Source of the DNA: Lactarius indigo
Lineage: Eukaryota; Basidiomycota; Agaricomycetes; Russulales; Russulaceae
Direction: 5' to 3'
Length of the DNA: 64,000 nucleotides
NCBI GenBank assembly: GCA_025766275.1
Contig: JAFKAC010000040.1
Location: forward strand, 62,001 to 126,000
The translations under genes and the position numbers were made by a program. The notes under the pieces are model-generated. The model saw only the letters and a program-made list of their open reading frames with translations, made no database searches and was not told where the DNA came from. Shown piece after piece: positions 30,477 to 43,789 of this stretch; positions within the stretch are counted from its first letter, which is position 1; each line of letters starts with the position of its first letter.

Positions 30477-33121
30477 ATGGCGGCCTCGCCCTCTTCCTCT
30501 GCGTATCAAAGGCCGGACTTGGCTGGCTCATCCACAAGCCTTTTACCCAGAGCTGGTTTCTCCTCCATAACACCACCCTTACGTGACACGTCCCCTGTGC
30601 GTCCCTAGCTTTGCTCTCATCGTCCTAGTTAACTAACACGCGACCAACTCCAGGCCCCCTCCATCGCAGACAAGGTCCTCCTTTGTATCCATTCCTTGCT
30701 CACTTTCCAGCGCTGAATCGTTGGTTTTTTCTTCTCCAGTTTTCACTTGCACCCGACCCGGCCGAATGGGGATCCGGCGCCCTCACGATGAATATCCCAG
30801 AGCCGGATGACCACCTCCACAATCCGGACCCTAAGCGCGACCGCCATTATGACGGTGGCGGCCACGTCTTCACTTCTCGCGGTATTGCCAATCTGGGCTG
30901 TCTCTTTATTCTTGCAGCTGGAATGATGATGCTCTTGTTCGCCCTCCCCTTCGCCTCCCACTGTCATGTGACCGTTCTCATTATGACATTCGTTGTAATA
31001 GTGCTGGTTACCCTATCTACAGTCATTTCACCGCAAAGCGCCAGACACGACAAGGCGCGTTCAACTTTGGGGGCACAAACTCTACCGGCCAAGTCCCTAA
31101 GATACCCAACGATATTGGGCTTATTGATGTAGCAACACCCGAGAGTGCATTCACTAAGAAGTCGCACGTGGACCCCAGCCAGGAGTGGGATCTTGTCTTT
31201 TCTGACGAGTTCAACGTCGACGGTCGAACTTTCAACGCTGGGGATGACCCGTATTGGGAGGCAGTCGATCTACACTATTGGCAGACCGTGAGCATATATC
31301 TCGCTGCTTCTCCCGAAGACAGCATTGACTCTTCCCATCCCAGAATGACGTCGAGTGGTATGATCCCAAACAGGCTACCACGAAGGGTGGGTATCTTAGG
31401 CTCACTCTCAACACCGCGGAACCGATTAATAACCACAATATGAGCTACGTTTCGGGCATGGTGCGTTTGAATCCTCGGATTTCTTGCTTTCTATTTTTAA
31501 CCACTTTCCTGCAGATCCAATCATGGTGAGTGCTCGTAAGCGGTTCTTTTCGACATTCCATAGATAATGCTATTATAGGAACAAGTTTTGCTTCACTGGA
31601 GGGCTGGTTGAAGGTACGCTCTCTTTGTAAGACCCCACTAGTCACCTTTTTTCACTTCCGCCGTTCTAGTTTCGGTCCAGCTTCCTGGCAGTAGCAGCGA
31701 ACCGTAGGCTATCGGCAACTCTCTTTAATGAATCGTTGTACTCACTCAACTTTAGCGGCCTGTGGCCAGCTGTCTGGACGATGGGTAACCTGGGTAAGTC
31801 AATATTCACCTTTGGGAGATAAGTTTGGTGCCAAGAGCTGACGGATACCACCGATGACAAGGCCGCGCTGGGTACGGCGCTTCCCTTGACGGCATGGTAA
31901 CGCCGCCCATCTTGATGGTTTCTTTCTGTTCTCACACTTCTCTAGTGGCCCTACAGTTATGATTCTTGCGACGTTGGCACACTTCCAAATCAGACGTATC
32001 CTGGAACCCAAACACCTCTTGCGGCTTTAGAGAACGGTGACCCTGACCATAACGACGTATTGGTCTGTATATGCTGTTGTCCCCTTTCTATTCCGAAGCT
32101 GTCTGACAAGTGCTTAAACATAGTCGATGCTACCCGGACAGCGCTTATCAGCATGCACCTGTCCCGGAGAGTCACATCCCGGACCTATGCACCAGAATGG
32201 GTCATTTGTCGGCCGCTCTGCGCCCGAAATAGATCTTTTTGAGGCCCTTATCGATGGTAAACGAGGACAGGTTTCCCAGTCCGCTCAGTGGGCACCATTC
32301 AACGTATGTTTATTCGGCGCAAGAATCATGCGCGCATAACAGGTATTCATATCGAGCTTAGGCTCAATACGCATGGGACAATAGCTCGAGCAACTTATAT
32401 ATTCGGGACCCAACCGTGACCCAACTAAACACTTATGTTGGCGGTACGTGCTCCTCATCGCGGTCCAGTTATAGCAAGGTGGTTGAGACGGGGATATCTT
32501 TTCTCTGACTGGCAGGCGCATTCCAGCAAACCTCCAGCGGCTTGTCATTCACAAACTCAGATTGTTATGAACTTGGCTCTGGGTGTTTCACCGTCTATGG
32601 TTACGAGTACCAAACAGGGTAAGTCATTCCAATCGTGTGTGCGGCGACCGCGCACCTGAACATGGCCGGGCTAGTCCTGACGGGTACATATCTTGGATCG
32701 TCAATGATACAGTCTCGTGGGGAATGAAAGCCGCGGGGTTAGGTCCTGACGCTGCAACGGAAATTAACACGCGACCTATACCCACTGAACCCATGGTGAG
32801 CTTCCCCCTGCCCGCATGTGATTCGAAGGACTTAAGAGTTACTGGCCCAAGTACATCATCATGAACTTGGGCATGTCACCCAATTTTGCGCACGGTGTCG
32901 ACTTTACGACCCTGCAGTACCCGGCGACGATGCTCGTCGATTATGTACGCGTGTATCAGCCACGTGGTGCGCAGAACATCGGGTGCGACCCAGCAGACCG
33001 ACCGACGATGACCTATATCAGCACATACCCCGAGGCGTACACGAACTACAACTTTACGTTATGGGGTTCACCGCAGTACAACCAGACGCAGCCCAAGAAT
33101 CGACTCAATGGTGTTTGTTAG
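30477..33121 (+). CDS. SKN1/KRE6-type beta-glucan synthesis protein (GH16-like)
   Basis: Type II membrane protein of the secretory pathway needed for cell-wall beta-1,6-glucan in yeasts (family knowledge). 593 aa over 16 exons, from MAASPSSSAYQRPDL at 30477 to the stop at 33119. Order: short Ser/Pro-rich cytosolic part, SLAPDPAEWGS and PEPDDxLHNPDPKRD, a single membrane helix (about residues 85-105, LGCLFILAAGMMML), EWDLVFSDEFN, GLWPAVWTMGNLG, YSYDSCDVGTLPNQT, then the GH16 catalytic-type motif EIDLFE (about 372-377), ISWIVND, and a C-terminal IGCDPxDRPT domain. Mini-exons of 11 and 21 nt are required. The first exon is short and easily missed. All family residues I can check are present, so it looks functional. 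Confidence 0.92.
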
Positions 33122-33821
33122 CCGCGTCGAGTATATCTCTCAATTTTTTTTTTATATCCTCATCCAGGCAAACTTGCATTGTCGCTTTTATTACTTCGGT
33201 TGTTTGTTCATCGGTTATCCTCATCAATTTTTTTTTTCATACCCCTCCTTAGTCGGGGAACACAGTTCATGACACAATCTGCATCGCATCATTCTTTTGT
33301 TTACTTTGGGTATCTATTTACATCGCTTGGGATCGCATATACATGATCGCTTACTACTTAGATTATGTTACTCGGACATCGTGGTGGGGAGAGGCGTGGG
33401 ACGGCAAGGGGATAGATGTAATGAAAAGAGTTCAAGAACCGCCGTTGGCCGCGGGCTTTAGTTGCAAGTGTCGCGCGACGACGCATTTACGGTGACTTTC
33501 TTTCGTCATAAAGACAATCCATGAGATAGGTCAGAGTTACAAACAAAAAAAAAAAGAATCCCTTAGGCAGGAATAGTAACCGCCAGGAAGGGCCGTGGGA
33601 AATCGTAGATCGTAAAAAAAGGCGCCATTCCGGGGACTCCTGTATTCAGTATCCGTGCTGCCGAAAGCGTTGAAGAAATATACAGTTAGGACAGTACTCT
33701 AAAACCGTAGAACAGACTGCGATTTCGTGTCATTTGAATAGATACATCAGAACACTTTGAGACAAGATACCACAACGATACCGAAGGCCCAAAAATAATA
33801 CGTACTCTATCTTAGGACGCG
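33122..33821. other. 3' spacer between convergent SKN1-type and DUF6535-1 genes
   Basis: No gene. Parts (33230-33370 and 33720-33820) recur at 37600-37750 and 40560-40700, marking the edges of the duplicated block. Confidence 0.6.
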
Positions 33822-36671
33822 TTACACGATATCATGCTGGTCGTGCAGAGGGTGTGGAGGATGATCTTCCGTGTGCTCAACATCAAGAGCCCGAGAGCTC
33901 CGTGAAGGGCCAGCGATCGCTACACCGGTAACTGATGGTGCCAAAGGTGACTGGGGTGAAAGGTCCGGGGCAGCCATAATGTTTTCAAGAATCACCGAAG
34001 GGTCAAGAGCGTCTTTGTCGTCGCGTGAACCAACTGTATGCGTGCTACCTTCTTCCTCATCAACAGCGCCCGGATCAAGGGCAGATATCAGCCGTGGAGG
34101 AGATGGGCCAGGAGCAGCGGGAGTCAGAATCGGTGAATGAGGCCCTGGGGAAGAAGATGCGTGGTCAGATCCAGTCGCAGGACAGTCTGAAGACAACGGC
34201 GGACCTGCAGGGAGCATATTTTCAAGAAACGATAGAGAAGGCGGTGATGGAATTACTGGAGAATCCGAAGGAGTCCAGTGGGGTGAATAATACGAAACGG
34301 CGACGGCACTAGGTGGGGAGGTAGAAGTAGAAGGAAGGGAGGATGCTGAAAATGACGGAGGGTAGAAAAATGTAGTGACATCAACGCCTTCTCGTAGTGC
34401 ATGAGAGGCAAGTGGATCCGGTGAAGTGGCAGGGATGAGGCTGCTTTCGATGGTTGTCTGATCAGTAGGTTGCGAGGGCATGGGGTCAGATATATTGTAG
34501 TCGGGCAGTGGCACATAATGTATGAGAGGTCTGGGTACAGACGGTGCGCCGGCCATGCTGATAGAGAGAGGAACCCCAGCGTAGAACGGTGTGGCATTAA
34601 AGACCACTGGCAGGGGGACACGGGAAATGGATGTGGAGGCAGGGACCTCTTGGATGGGAGGGATTGAGCCCGGATGATGGCCAGGCACATTGCACAATGG
34701 ATACACGGATGGTTCCTCCAGAATCCGGGCCTGATCGTGAGTGGACGGGGAAAATCGTATTGGGGCTGAATTAGTATCCTGATGCAGAGTGACGTAAACC
34801 CCGCGAATGCGCCTGAGGATGTACCACGCAATCGGCTTGTTGTCCTGTGCTCTAAGAACGAATTGATTCCAGAGCGCGCAGAACTCGAATTGTAGGTCAG
34901 GTGATGTATCTTGGGCATTGAATTTGGAAGCTGCTTTTAGAATTTTCGACAACACCACCGCCGGCAAGGGGCCTTTCTGGTGATGGTTAAGTTGTTGGCG
35001 AATGATATGAATCAAGATGGCAAATGACAGGCTGTCACCGCGTGTAGCGTAGCCTCGGAGGACAGATTTTGGGATGCCTAGTTCCTTAGAGGCAAGGGTA
35101 AACCAAGAGTCATCGCGCAATCGCGCTCCTGCGACAATACCCATACGGATGGCCCCTACAATCAACATAGTGCCCTCGTTTCCGCTATTGCCCCAGCCTC
35201 CCATAATACTACCAAATTCAGTAGTTCGCAGTCCTCTATAGTAATCTTCAGACAAGATTTTATCGACGATGTGCCAATACACATGGGGAATTGCTGTTGA
35301 ATCAATGGCCCTTGCGCAAATGATGGCTCGCCGGTTTTTGACGTGCTTGGACAGTAAATCGGACGAGAATGTGAGATCCAACAACTCGACCAATGCCATC
35401 GAAAGCCTCAGCTTTTGATCTGGAGTGAGATTGAGAAAAGGATCGTCGACCACTTTTGAGTTGCGGAAACCGGGTAATCCGGAAAAGAAGCGCTCCAGTT
35501 CGCGGTCTTCATCCAAACTGTCGAATGTCCACATGAAGGCGCGAGTGTCGATCTCCGATGGTGAATTAAAAGCAGTTTCTTCAGCTGTCTTCAGCATGCC
35601 TTGTACAAACGATTTGTGATATCGGTTCCTCAAGTCTCGAAAGCGAAGGAAGACTTCAACACCAAAGGAGCAGTAACATGAAGTGAGCAACAAAAGAACC
35701 CAACTGATGACAAATGATATTCCAGTGACAACATGCCACGCCAGCAATGAGAGTGGCGTATAGTATGGGCTGTCGTGACTAAAGATTGGCATAAAGGTGA
35801 TGCATCCATATAGGGCCGTGCAAACGCCAACCCATGACAGTATCACCCTGAAGATAGTGAGATCGACGTTGCAAAGGAAAACAACTAGACCAGCAAAGAA
35901 CAGGAACAGCGAAGCGTGTAGCAGCGTGGGCAATGCCTCGACTGCCCAAGGAAGGAGAAACTTGTCGACGCCTTCAGCAAAGAATGTACGGATCCGCGCT
36001 CGCTTATGTGGACTGTACCGTGGCTGAGTGATCTTGAGGTACCTTCGTGCCCATTGCTGTAGTAACGTTGCGAGTAGAGCACAGGAAATGCTGATCACCA
36101 AGCTCAAGAACCAAAGTCCGTTCACCCAAACAGCATAGTTTGGTGGAGAAAATGCGGGTGGGGAAGCAGGGAGGGAGCTCGAAATGCTGGACCGATTTGG
36201 GTCTGAAATCGTCTGATATATATTTGCAAGGTAGAAGTTGGAGGTGTCCTGTGGGTTTGGTCGAATGTCCTGAATCGACACCGAGATCAATGATGCCACA
36301 GCAGCAGAGAATAGACCGGTCTATTACAGGTGAGTTGGTGTAAAGCACGGGATTAGAAAATACAGACATACAAATATGAGGATGCCATCAGCATCCGCTT
36401 TCCAGTTTTCGACCAGCTTCTTGTCCTCTTCCGTCGCCATTTCCATGTACATTGAGAAAATTGGCCCGGACCCATCGACAAAGTTAGAGACTCCCTGCGG
36501 TTCCTGAGTTGGTGCAGAGTGAGGTGGATACTGGTGGTCACCTATGGAGATGGCAGTGGCGGGTGAGCACCGTGATGCGTGAGGACAGAGTCAGGTGGGG
36601 AGTAAGGTACCTGCACCAGGGCCTATCCCCGTCTCGATCCTATCGATATTCTCGTGTGGAGCTTGGGTCAT
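33822..36671 (-). CDS. DUF6535-1: multi-pass membrane protein of unknown function
   Basis: 909 aa; exons 36611-36671, 36372-36541, 33822-36320. The short first exon (MTQAPHENIDRIETG) is needed to place a start. The N-terminal half is the DUF6535 domain of basidiomycetes: MATEEDKKLVENWKADADGILIF, TGLFSAAVASLISVS, four predicted membrane helices (WVNGLWFLSLVISISCALLA, LFLFFAGLVVFLCN, VGVCTALYGCI, TGISFVISWVLLLLTS) and QQWARRYL. The C-terminal 350 residues are Pro/Ser/Thr-rich and low complexity, probably disordered. The function of the family is unknown. It is convergent with the SKN1-type gene. Its promoter side abuts an SKN1 relic, so its 5' region may be recombinant. Confidence 0.9.
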
Positions 36672-36749
36672 TGAAGACTATGGTGCGAGTCGATTATGTC
36701 AATTACGAAGTGGAATGGGTAACCGGTGCATATAATTGGTCCTATAGTC

Positions 36750-37510
36750 CTAGGACAGGTTTCCCTGTCCCCTCTGAGTCAGCAGGCGCCGTTCATTTAC
36801 TGTATCTGTGCAAGAATCCGGCACGCATAGCAGGTACTGCTAGTGCCCCTCGAACAACCATCGCAATATCATTGTAACATGTTGACACGGATATTTCTAC
36901 TGACCAACAGGCGCATTCCAGCAAGCCTAAATCTCCAATGGCCTGTCATTCACAAAACTCAGATTGTTAATTCCGGGTGTTTCGCCGCCTTCGGTTATGA
37001 ATATATGAATACCAAATAGGGTAAGTCATCCGATCGTGTGTGTGGTGGCAGTGTGCGGCACGCCTGCCCGGGCCGGGCTTGATATCTTGGATCGTCAATG
37101 ACCCATCTCGGGGTCTGAAAGCTGCAGCGCGACCCAAACATACCCGCTGAACCCATGGTGAGTCCCCACCCATTGCCCACATACTAGGCTGCGATTCGAA
37201 GGACTTAAGAGTTACCGGCTTTAGTACATCATCATGAAATCGTCATGAACTTGGGCACGTCACCCAATTTTGCACACGGTGCCGACTTTATGACTCTGCA
37301 GTACCCGGCGACGACGCTCGTCGACTATATATGCGTGTATCAGCTGCATGATGCGCACAACATTGGGTGCGACCTAGTAGACCGGCCAACTGTCACCAAC
37401 GATATATCAGCATCTATCCCGAGGCGCACACGAATTCCAACTTTACGTCATGGGATACACCGCAGTATAACCAGACGCAGCCCAAGAATTGGCTCAACCA
37501 TGGCGGTGTT
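36750..37510 (+). pseudogene. SKN1-type relic, 3' exons only
   Basis: Degenerate copy of exons 12-16 of the gene at 30477-33121. NLGTSPNFAHGADFMTLQYP and LVDYICVYQ are still readable at 37240-37340, the exon-14-like part near 36910-37015 has lost its frame (Tyr codon to stop region), and the end lacks a clean IGCDP tail. Homology continues past the stop into the 3' flank to about 37750. Confidence 0.85.
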
Positions 37511-38115
37511 TGTTAACCGCATGTCTCTTTCGTCTTCATCCGAGCAACTTGCTTTGTCGCTCTGTTACAGTAACTCGGTTGCTCGTTGGTTATCCTCATC
37601 AACTTTTTTATGCTTTCCTTAGATCGACAGTCGGGGACACATTTCATGACACACCACCTACATCGCACTAATTCTTTTGTTTCTGGCTTGCATTTTAGGT
37701 GCCTATTTTCATCGCTTGGGATCGCATATACACGATCACTTACTACCTAGAGTATCATCGTCAACCGCGAGGTTTGGTTGTTTTTTTTTCCCGCAATGGA
37801 GCATTTACGGTATCGGATCTTATTCACTCAGAGGAGACGCTGAAACGGCATGTCTCGGTTTTTGTTCGGGTAACACGTCAAAACTTGACGTGTTGCCTTG
37901 ATTCTGAGGACAATGCGCTCATCGTTTCTGGAACTCTCTCCGACTGGATTGTCGCTGTTTGGTAAACAGCGAGTACACTGGGATTTGTTGTTATTTTCCC
38001 ACCAGACATGGACGAAATCTTATAAATGGGCTGTTCATGTCCCTCTAGATTTCTCAGTCTTCCGATAAACAACGAGAAGCTTCATTACCACAACCACCTC
38101 CAAACGATCTCAACA

Positions 38116-38552
38116 ATGCTGTTCTACAAACCCCTCGTCTCTTTGGTCACCGCCATGGCCTTGGCCAGCACTATCACTGCCTCCGCAACCCCCGTGCGTA
38201 GGAGTGACCCTCGATGCCAAGCGCAGAACGGGAGCCTGTATTGTTGCGCTGAAGTAGGTCCTTTGAGTACTTTGGAACCATCCGTGGGGTATATTGGTGG
38301 CCTGCTCGGCTTATACCCTGACATCGTCGTGGGGGTGGATTGCGTTCCTTTTAACGTGGATTGGTACGTACTTCCTCGACTTTTGTAACCAAGTGGTTAG
38401 CTAACGCGCCGCAGCACCGATGGGATTACTGCTTGCTGCGAAGATAGCCCGATGCAATGTCCGTATCTTTCATCTACTGCCATTGATACTTGCTGACGAG
38501 TTGAAAATCAGATGGCCCTATCAGCTTTTCCCTTATGTGCACCATCCTGTGA
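38116..38552 (+). CDS. Class I hydrophobin
   Basis: Small secreted amphipathic protein that coats aerial hyphae and spores. 110 aa; exons 38116-38363, 38415-38458, 38512-38552. Signal peptide MLFYKPLVSLVTAMALASTITASA. Cysteine pattern C-X8-CC-X31-C-X7-C-X6-CC-X12-C, eight cysteines. YIGGLLGLYPDIVVGVDC is typical of class I. The third exon was chosen because skipping it leaves nine cysteines and an odd end, while using it gives the standard final C followed by TIL. A TATA-like cttataaat lies at about 38021-38029. It sits in sequence inserted between the two halves of a duplicated SKN1/DUF6535 block. Confidence 0.88.
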
Positions 38553-40560
38553 ACGCTTTATCGTCCCAAGGAGTTGTTCGAATTGTAGTGGATGTCTCGC
38601 AAAGAGCCGGAGGAACAGAGCGGGTGGCAGGATGACGTTTTTGATATTTCCCTTGGACCGAATATTGAAAGTTTATGCTCGGGGTTGTTATATGGGTATT
38701 TCAAATGAAATATTGTGCTCTTAGTTAGGTCTGCATGAGGGACATTTCGTTTGCAATGGCGCGCACCACCGCTACTGCTCGAAGAATGAAGGCCCGTCCC
38801 TTGACCCAGTACCGCTGTGCTGTGGATGGTGGAAGAGCAATAATCACTGGGGCGGCGGTGCTTGCAGGATTGCCAACAGTCATGCTCACTCTTGGTTCCA
38901 CTGCCCATGGCCTGGCTCGCGCCAGGCGATTCTCATGACCTTTCTCATGCCCCACTACTGTGGAACGTGATCTCCCAGAACTAGGTAAAAAAAACCAAGT
39001 ACCGTCCCTCCATATCACGGTGCAAATCGCCGTGCGATTCTAGATACCTGGAAACTGACAGTGGCGTGAACGCCACTGGCTCCTCCACCCACGTTTTCTA
39101 ACACGCTCCCGTTTTCCATTACTATTCTCTTCAATACCGATAGCGGCTGCGGCTACTGGAACAAGTGCAACTGTTCAGGGCCATAGGCCCAAACGCCATC
39201 AGTAAAACTTTACTAAACAACCCTAGTTAGACACCAAGTTAACCCCTAATATATTTACTGACCCATCCTTTGCCGTCCTGAAGGTGTTAGGTGCGAGCTA
39301 CGCTAGTATTCCATGGCCCTGCACTTGGGCTTCGGTATCCGAGGCATATTTGGGTCTCATTTCCTCCAAGACGCTGAATTTCCCTGAGGCGCACAAATAT
39401 GAATGCAAAAAAAATAGAAATGGAGATACAGTAGTGTGGAGATACCCTACTTTTAGGGCTACATAGCGTATGTATACTAACTACGCGTCACCTGGGGTAT
39501 TTTGGTGAAGACAAAACTTTCGTATGATGGCCTTATGACGCCTAGACTCGTAACCAGTGAGGTTGAGATTGTTGCAAGTGACATAGAACCCCCGATACTA
39601 CGACTAGTGTATCTGAGTTTAAATGGGGGGTAATGACTCGATAAAGTCGCTGTCAGGGCCAAGTGAAGTTGACGGCAGTTGGCAAGGCAGTTGGATACCT
39701 GTGGGGTTGGGGAGCACTAAGTGCATCGACACACCGGCTGTAATGCATACCAGGGGTTGTCGCGCGGGGTTAGGTGGTGGGGTACCCTGCTGACGGTGAT
39801 TGATGCGCGTTAAGCCTCTTATACACCCCTGCGTGCTCTTCCGACGCCACATGGGAGCAAATGGGGTCATTGAGCGTGTGTTTAGGTGGTGCGCCGCAAA
39901 ACTCACCTTTTCTCACTGGCATGTGGGTCATGTATGCCGAGAGGGATCTGAGCACGCCGCGCCATCACATTTGCCACAGGAGAAGAAATTTTCCAGTGGC
40001 ACATGGCGGCGCTATACAGATTTAATCAGGGCATACTAGTACACTGGGATTGGTTGGGGGACTGTGGGAAGCAGTACGCTTCTACCCTCACAGTATGGGG
40101 ATTCATGTCGGCTGTTGAGATTGGTACTAGGTCAACCGGGGAGGAGGGCGGGATCGTTGCGTGTAAAGCAGGGAGGCTGACACTCCGGGAACGGGGGTGG
40201 GCTAGTATGAGTCTCGGAACTCATTCGGAAGGTGGCGAGCGTCTGCGCTTTCTCCATTGGACCATCACCAATATATTGACACTGTGACGTCTGTGGAAGT
40301 TGGCTACGTCTCATTTTACCTTGTCATCGGCATTGCTCCCCATTATTGTACAGGGACCGGAACTTTCTTTATGGGGAAAATCGTCACAATTGGCTGACAA
40401 ATCCGGCAAGAGATCCGGAGTAACGGGCAGTGTACAAACTCACGCCTCTAGTAAATGTCTTTCGTCTTGATTGAGGTGAGCTCCTGTTATGTGTAGCTAG
40501 ATGAAGGCGCTGACGTGTGGATGGCACACGACAAACGGTTGTATTTTCTGGGTAGCCTCA
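38553..40560. other. 2 kb without recognised gene
   Basis: Frames up to about 100 codons on both strands, none resembling a known family or chaining through splice sites that I could support. Sequence is mixed with no long repeats. It may be remnant or non-coding DNA. Confidence 0.4.
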
Positions 40561-40705
40561 TTACCTGCATTCGCGATTTTGTATGGTGTAAGTATGAGGA
40601 TATATACATCGGAACATCCTGAGACAAAGATCCCATAACAATGATATTGGAGGTCCAGCAAGAATGTGTACTCTACCTTAGGAGGATGCGTTACATGATA
40701 TCGCG

Positions 40706-43525
40706 CTAGCCATGCAGGAGGCGTGGAAGGTGATCACCCGTGTGCATGGCATCACGAGAGTCCCGTGAAGGGCCTGCAATGGCTACACCAGAAACTGGTG
40801 GCGGTGACGGTGACTGGGGTGAAAGGTCTGGGGCAGCCAAAACGTTTTCACGGATTTCCAAAGGGTCAAGAGCGTCCTTGTCCTTGCCTGAACCGACAAG
40901 TGTGCCACCTTCTCCCTCAGCGACAGCACCCACATCAAGAGCAGAAATCAGTCGCGAAGATGGGAGGGGAGCAGCGGGAGCAAGCATCAATGAATGGGAT
41001 CCTGGGGAAGATGTGTGGTCAGATCTAGTCACGTAAGAGTCCGAAGACAATGGCGGACCTGTAGGACGCATATTGTCAAGAGCCGCAATGGGAGACGACG
41101 ATGGAATATCCGGAGAACTCCGGCGCCGTGCAGTATGCAGACTGGTAACGGCACTAGGTGGGGAGGTTAGTGTGGAAGGACGGGAGGACGCCGGAAGTTC
41201 CGGGGTGGAGAAGGGCGCAGTGGTATCAACGCCGTCTGGTGATGCATGAGAGGTGAGCGAATCCGGTGAAGTGGGGGGAACGCGACGGCTTTCGGTGGTT
41301 GTCTGATCAGCAGGTTTCAAGGACACTGGGACAGATATATTGTTGTCGAGAGGTGGCGCATATATGTGGCCTTCGTCTAGGTGATCTGGGGAAGGTAAAG
41401 ACAAGGGGGGCGCATCGATACTGCCGGAAAAGGGAACGGGGAATAGCGGAGTGCTATCATGAACTTGGCGGACAGCACGGAAAGAGATGTCAGGCGTGCC
41501 AGGCGTTGAGCCCTGATGATGGCCATGTACGTTGCACAATGGATACGAGGATGGTTCCTCCAGAACCCAGGCCTGATCGTTAAAGGATGGAGAGAACCGT
41601 GTTGGGGCCGAATTGGTATCTCGGTGTAGAGCGATGTAGATGTCGCGAAGCGGTCTGTGGATGCGCCACGCGATAAACTTGTTGTTGTCGTTTTGCGCTT
41701 CAAGCTTCAAGGACGACTTGATTCCAGAGTGCGCAGAACTCATATTGCAGGTCAGGTGACGTATCTCGAACATTGAATTCGGAAGCTGCTTCGAGAATTT
41801 TTAATAACGTAGGGTCCGTATCCTCTGGCAAGGGCCCTTTCCGAACATAGTCGAATTGCTGGCGGATGATGTAAATCAAGACAGTAAGTGACAGGCTGCT
41901 GTCACCGTGTGTGGCATAGTTTCGGAGGAGAGTTTCTGGGACACCTAGTTCATTGGAGGCAAGGACAAACCAAGAGTCGTCGCATGATTGCGCTCTTGCG
42001 ACAATACCCGTATTTATGGCTCGTACGACCAACGTGGTGCCTTCGCTTCCACTACCGTCCCAGCCTCTCATAATATGGTCAAATTTGGCGGTTTGCAGTC
42101 CCTTATATTGGTCTTCGCATAAGATTTCTTTGACGATATGCCAATATGCATAGGGAATTTCGAATGAATCAATGGCCTTCGCGCAGATGGTAACTCGCCG
42201 GTTTTTGACACGCTCGGGCAGTAAATTGGATGAGAATGTGAGGTCCAACAACTCGATAGATGCCATTGAAAGCCTCAACTTTTGATCTGGAATGAGTCTG
42301 GGAAAAGGATCGTCGACCACTTTTGAGTTGCGGAAACCGGGTAAGTTGGAAAAGAAGCGCTCCATTTCATGGTCTTCATCTAACCTGTCGAATGTCCACA
42401 TGAAGGCGCGAGTGCCGATCTCCGACGGTGAAATCAAAGCAGCTTCTTCGGCTGCCTTGAGCATGCCCTGCGCAAGTATTTTGCGATAACGTTTCGTCAA
42501 GTCCCAAAAGCGAAGGAAGACCTCAACACTAAAGCAGTCAAATCTGGTAAGAAACACAATAACTTCCAAGATTACCCATGATATTCCAATAACAATATAC
42601 CATGCCAGCAATGAGAGTGGCGTATAGTATGGACTGTCATGACGAAAGATCGGCATAAATGCGATGCATCCATATAGGGCCGTGCAAACGCCAACCCATG
42701 ACAGTATCACCCTGAAGATAGTGAGACTAACGTTACAAAGGAACACAACAAGGCCAGCAAAGAATAGGAAGAGGGAAACATGTAGCAGCGTGGGCAATGC
42801 CTCGACTGCCCAGGGAAGGAGAAACTTGTCGACGCCTTCAGCAAAGAATGTACGGATCCGCGCTCGCTTATGTGGACTGTAACGTGGCTGAGTGATCTTG
42901 AGGTACCTTCGTGCCCATTGCTGTAGTAACGTTGCGAGTAGAGCACAGGAAATGCTGATCACCAAGCTCAAGAACCAAAGTCCGTTCACCCAAACAGCAT
43001 ATTTTGGTGGAGAAAATGCGGGTGGGGAAGCAGGGAGGGAGCTCGAAATGTTGGACCGATTTGGGTCTGAAATCGTCTGATATATATTTGCGAGGTAGAA
43101 GTTGGAGGTGTCCTGTGGGTTTGGTCGAATGTCCTGAATCGACACCGAGATCAACGATGCCACAGCAGCAGAGAATAGACCAGTCTATCACCGGTGAGTT
43201 GGTGTAAAGCACGGGATTAGAAGGTGACACAAAAATATTAGGATTCCGTCGGCGTCAGCTTTCCAGTTTTCGACCAGCTTCTTGTCCTCTTCCGTCGCCA
43301 TTTCCATGTACATTGAGAAGATTGGCCCGGACCCATCGACAAAGTTAGAGACTCCATGCGGTTCCTGAGTCGGTGCCGAGTGGGGTGGATACTGGTGGTC
43401 ACCTATGGAGGTAGCAGCGACAGGTGAGAACGGTGACGACAGACTCTAGTTGAATGGGGGGTACCTGCACTAGGGTCTATACCTGCCTCGGTTATATTGA
43501 TATTCTCGTGTGGAGCTCGGGACAT
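40706..43525 (-). pseudogene. DUF6535-2: damaged paralog of DUF6535-1
   Basis: Clearly a duplicate: first exon 43465-43525 (MSRAPHENINITE), second from 43402, and long third exon nearly identical through the membrane helices. Two lesions. First, at the second intron's donor, two extra T before GT (about 43230-43235) shift the frame. Second, at 41698-41711 a 7 bp tandem duplication (cttcaag twice on the plus strand) shifts the frame, after which the Pro/Ser-rich tail continues open for about 990 bases to 40706. The long open remains imply recent inactivation, or one truncated product of about 560 aa if the donor problem is bypassed. Confidence 0.75.
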
Positions 43526-43789
43526 TGAAGACTATGGTAAGAGTCGATTGTGGCGAGTACGATGTGGTGAGGTTGAACGTGTTAGTACGGTGTTACAGTA
43601 AGACCGAGTGCCCTTAGTAGCCAGCTGTAGATGTAAAGCACCACGAGGCGATACCAGTATCGACTGAACCGCAAGCGCTCGACGGTCGACAGCTGTTGTC
43701 ATTGCGAAATAAGCTTCAAGCCTTATTTTGTGCGTTTTCGTAGTCGTTTTTGCGTTGCGTGCCAGTGGCCCCGGAGTCACACCGACATC

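Noticed and set aside
38415..38496. Two-exon hydrophobin model ending IDTC
   Set aside because: Gives nine cysteines; the three-exon model restores the standard eight-cysteine class I pattern.
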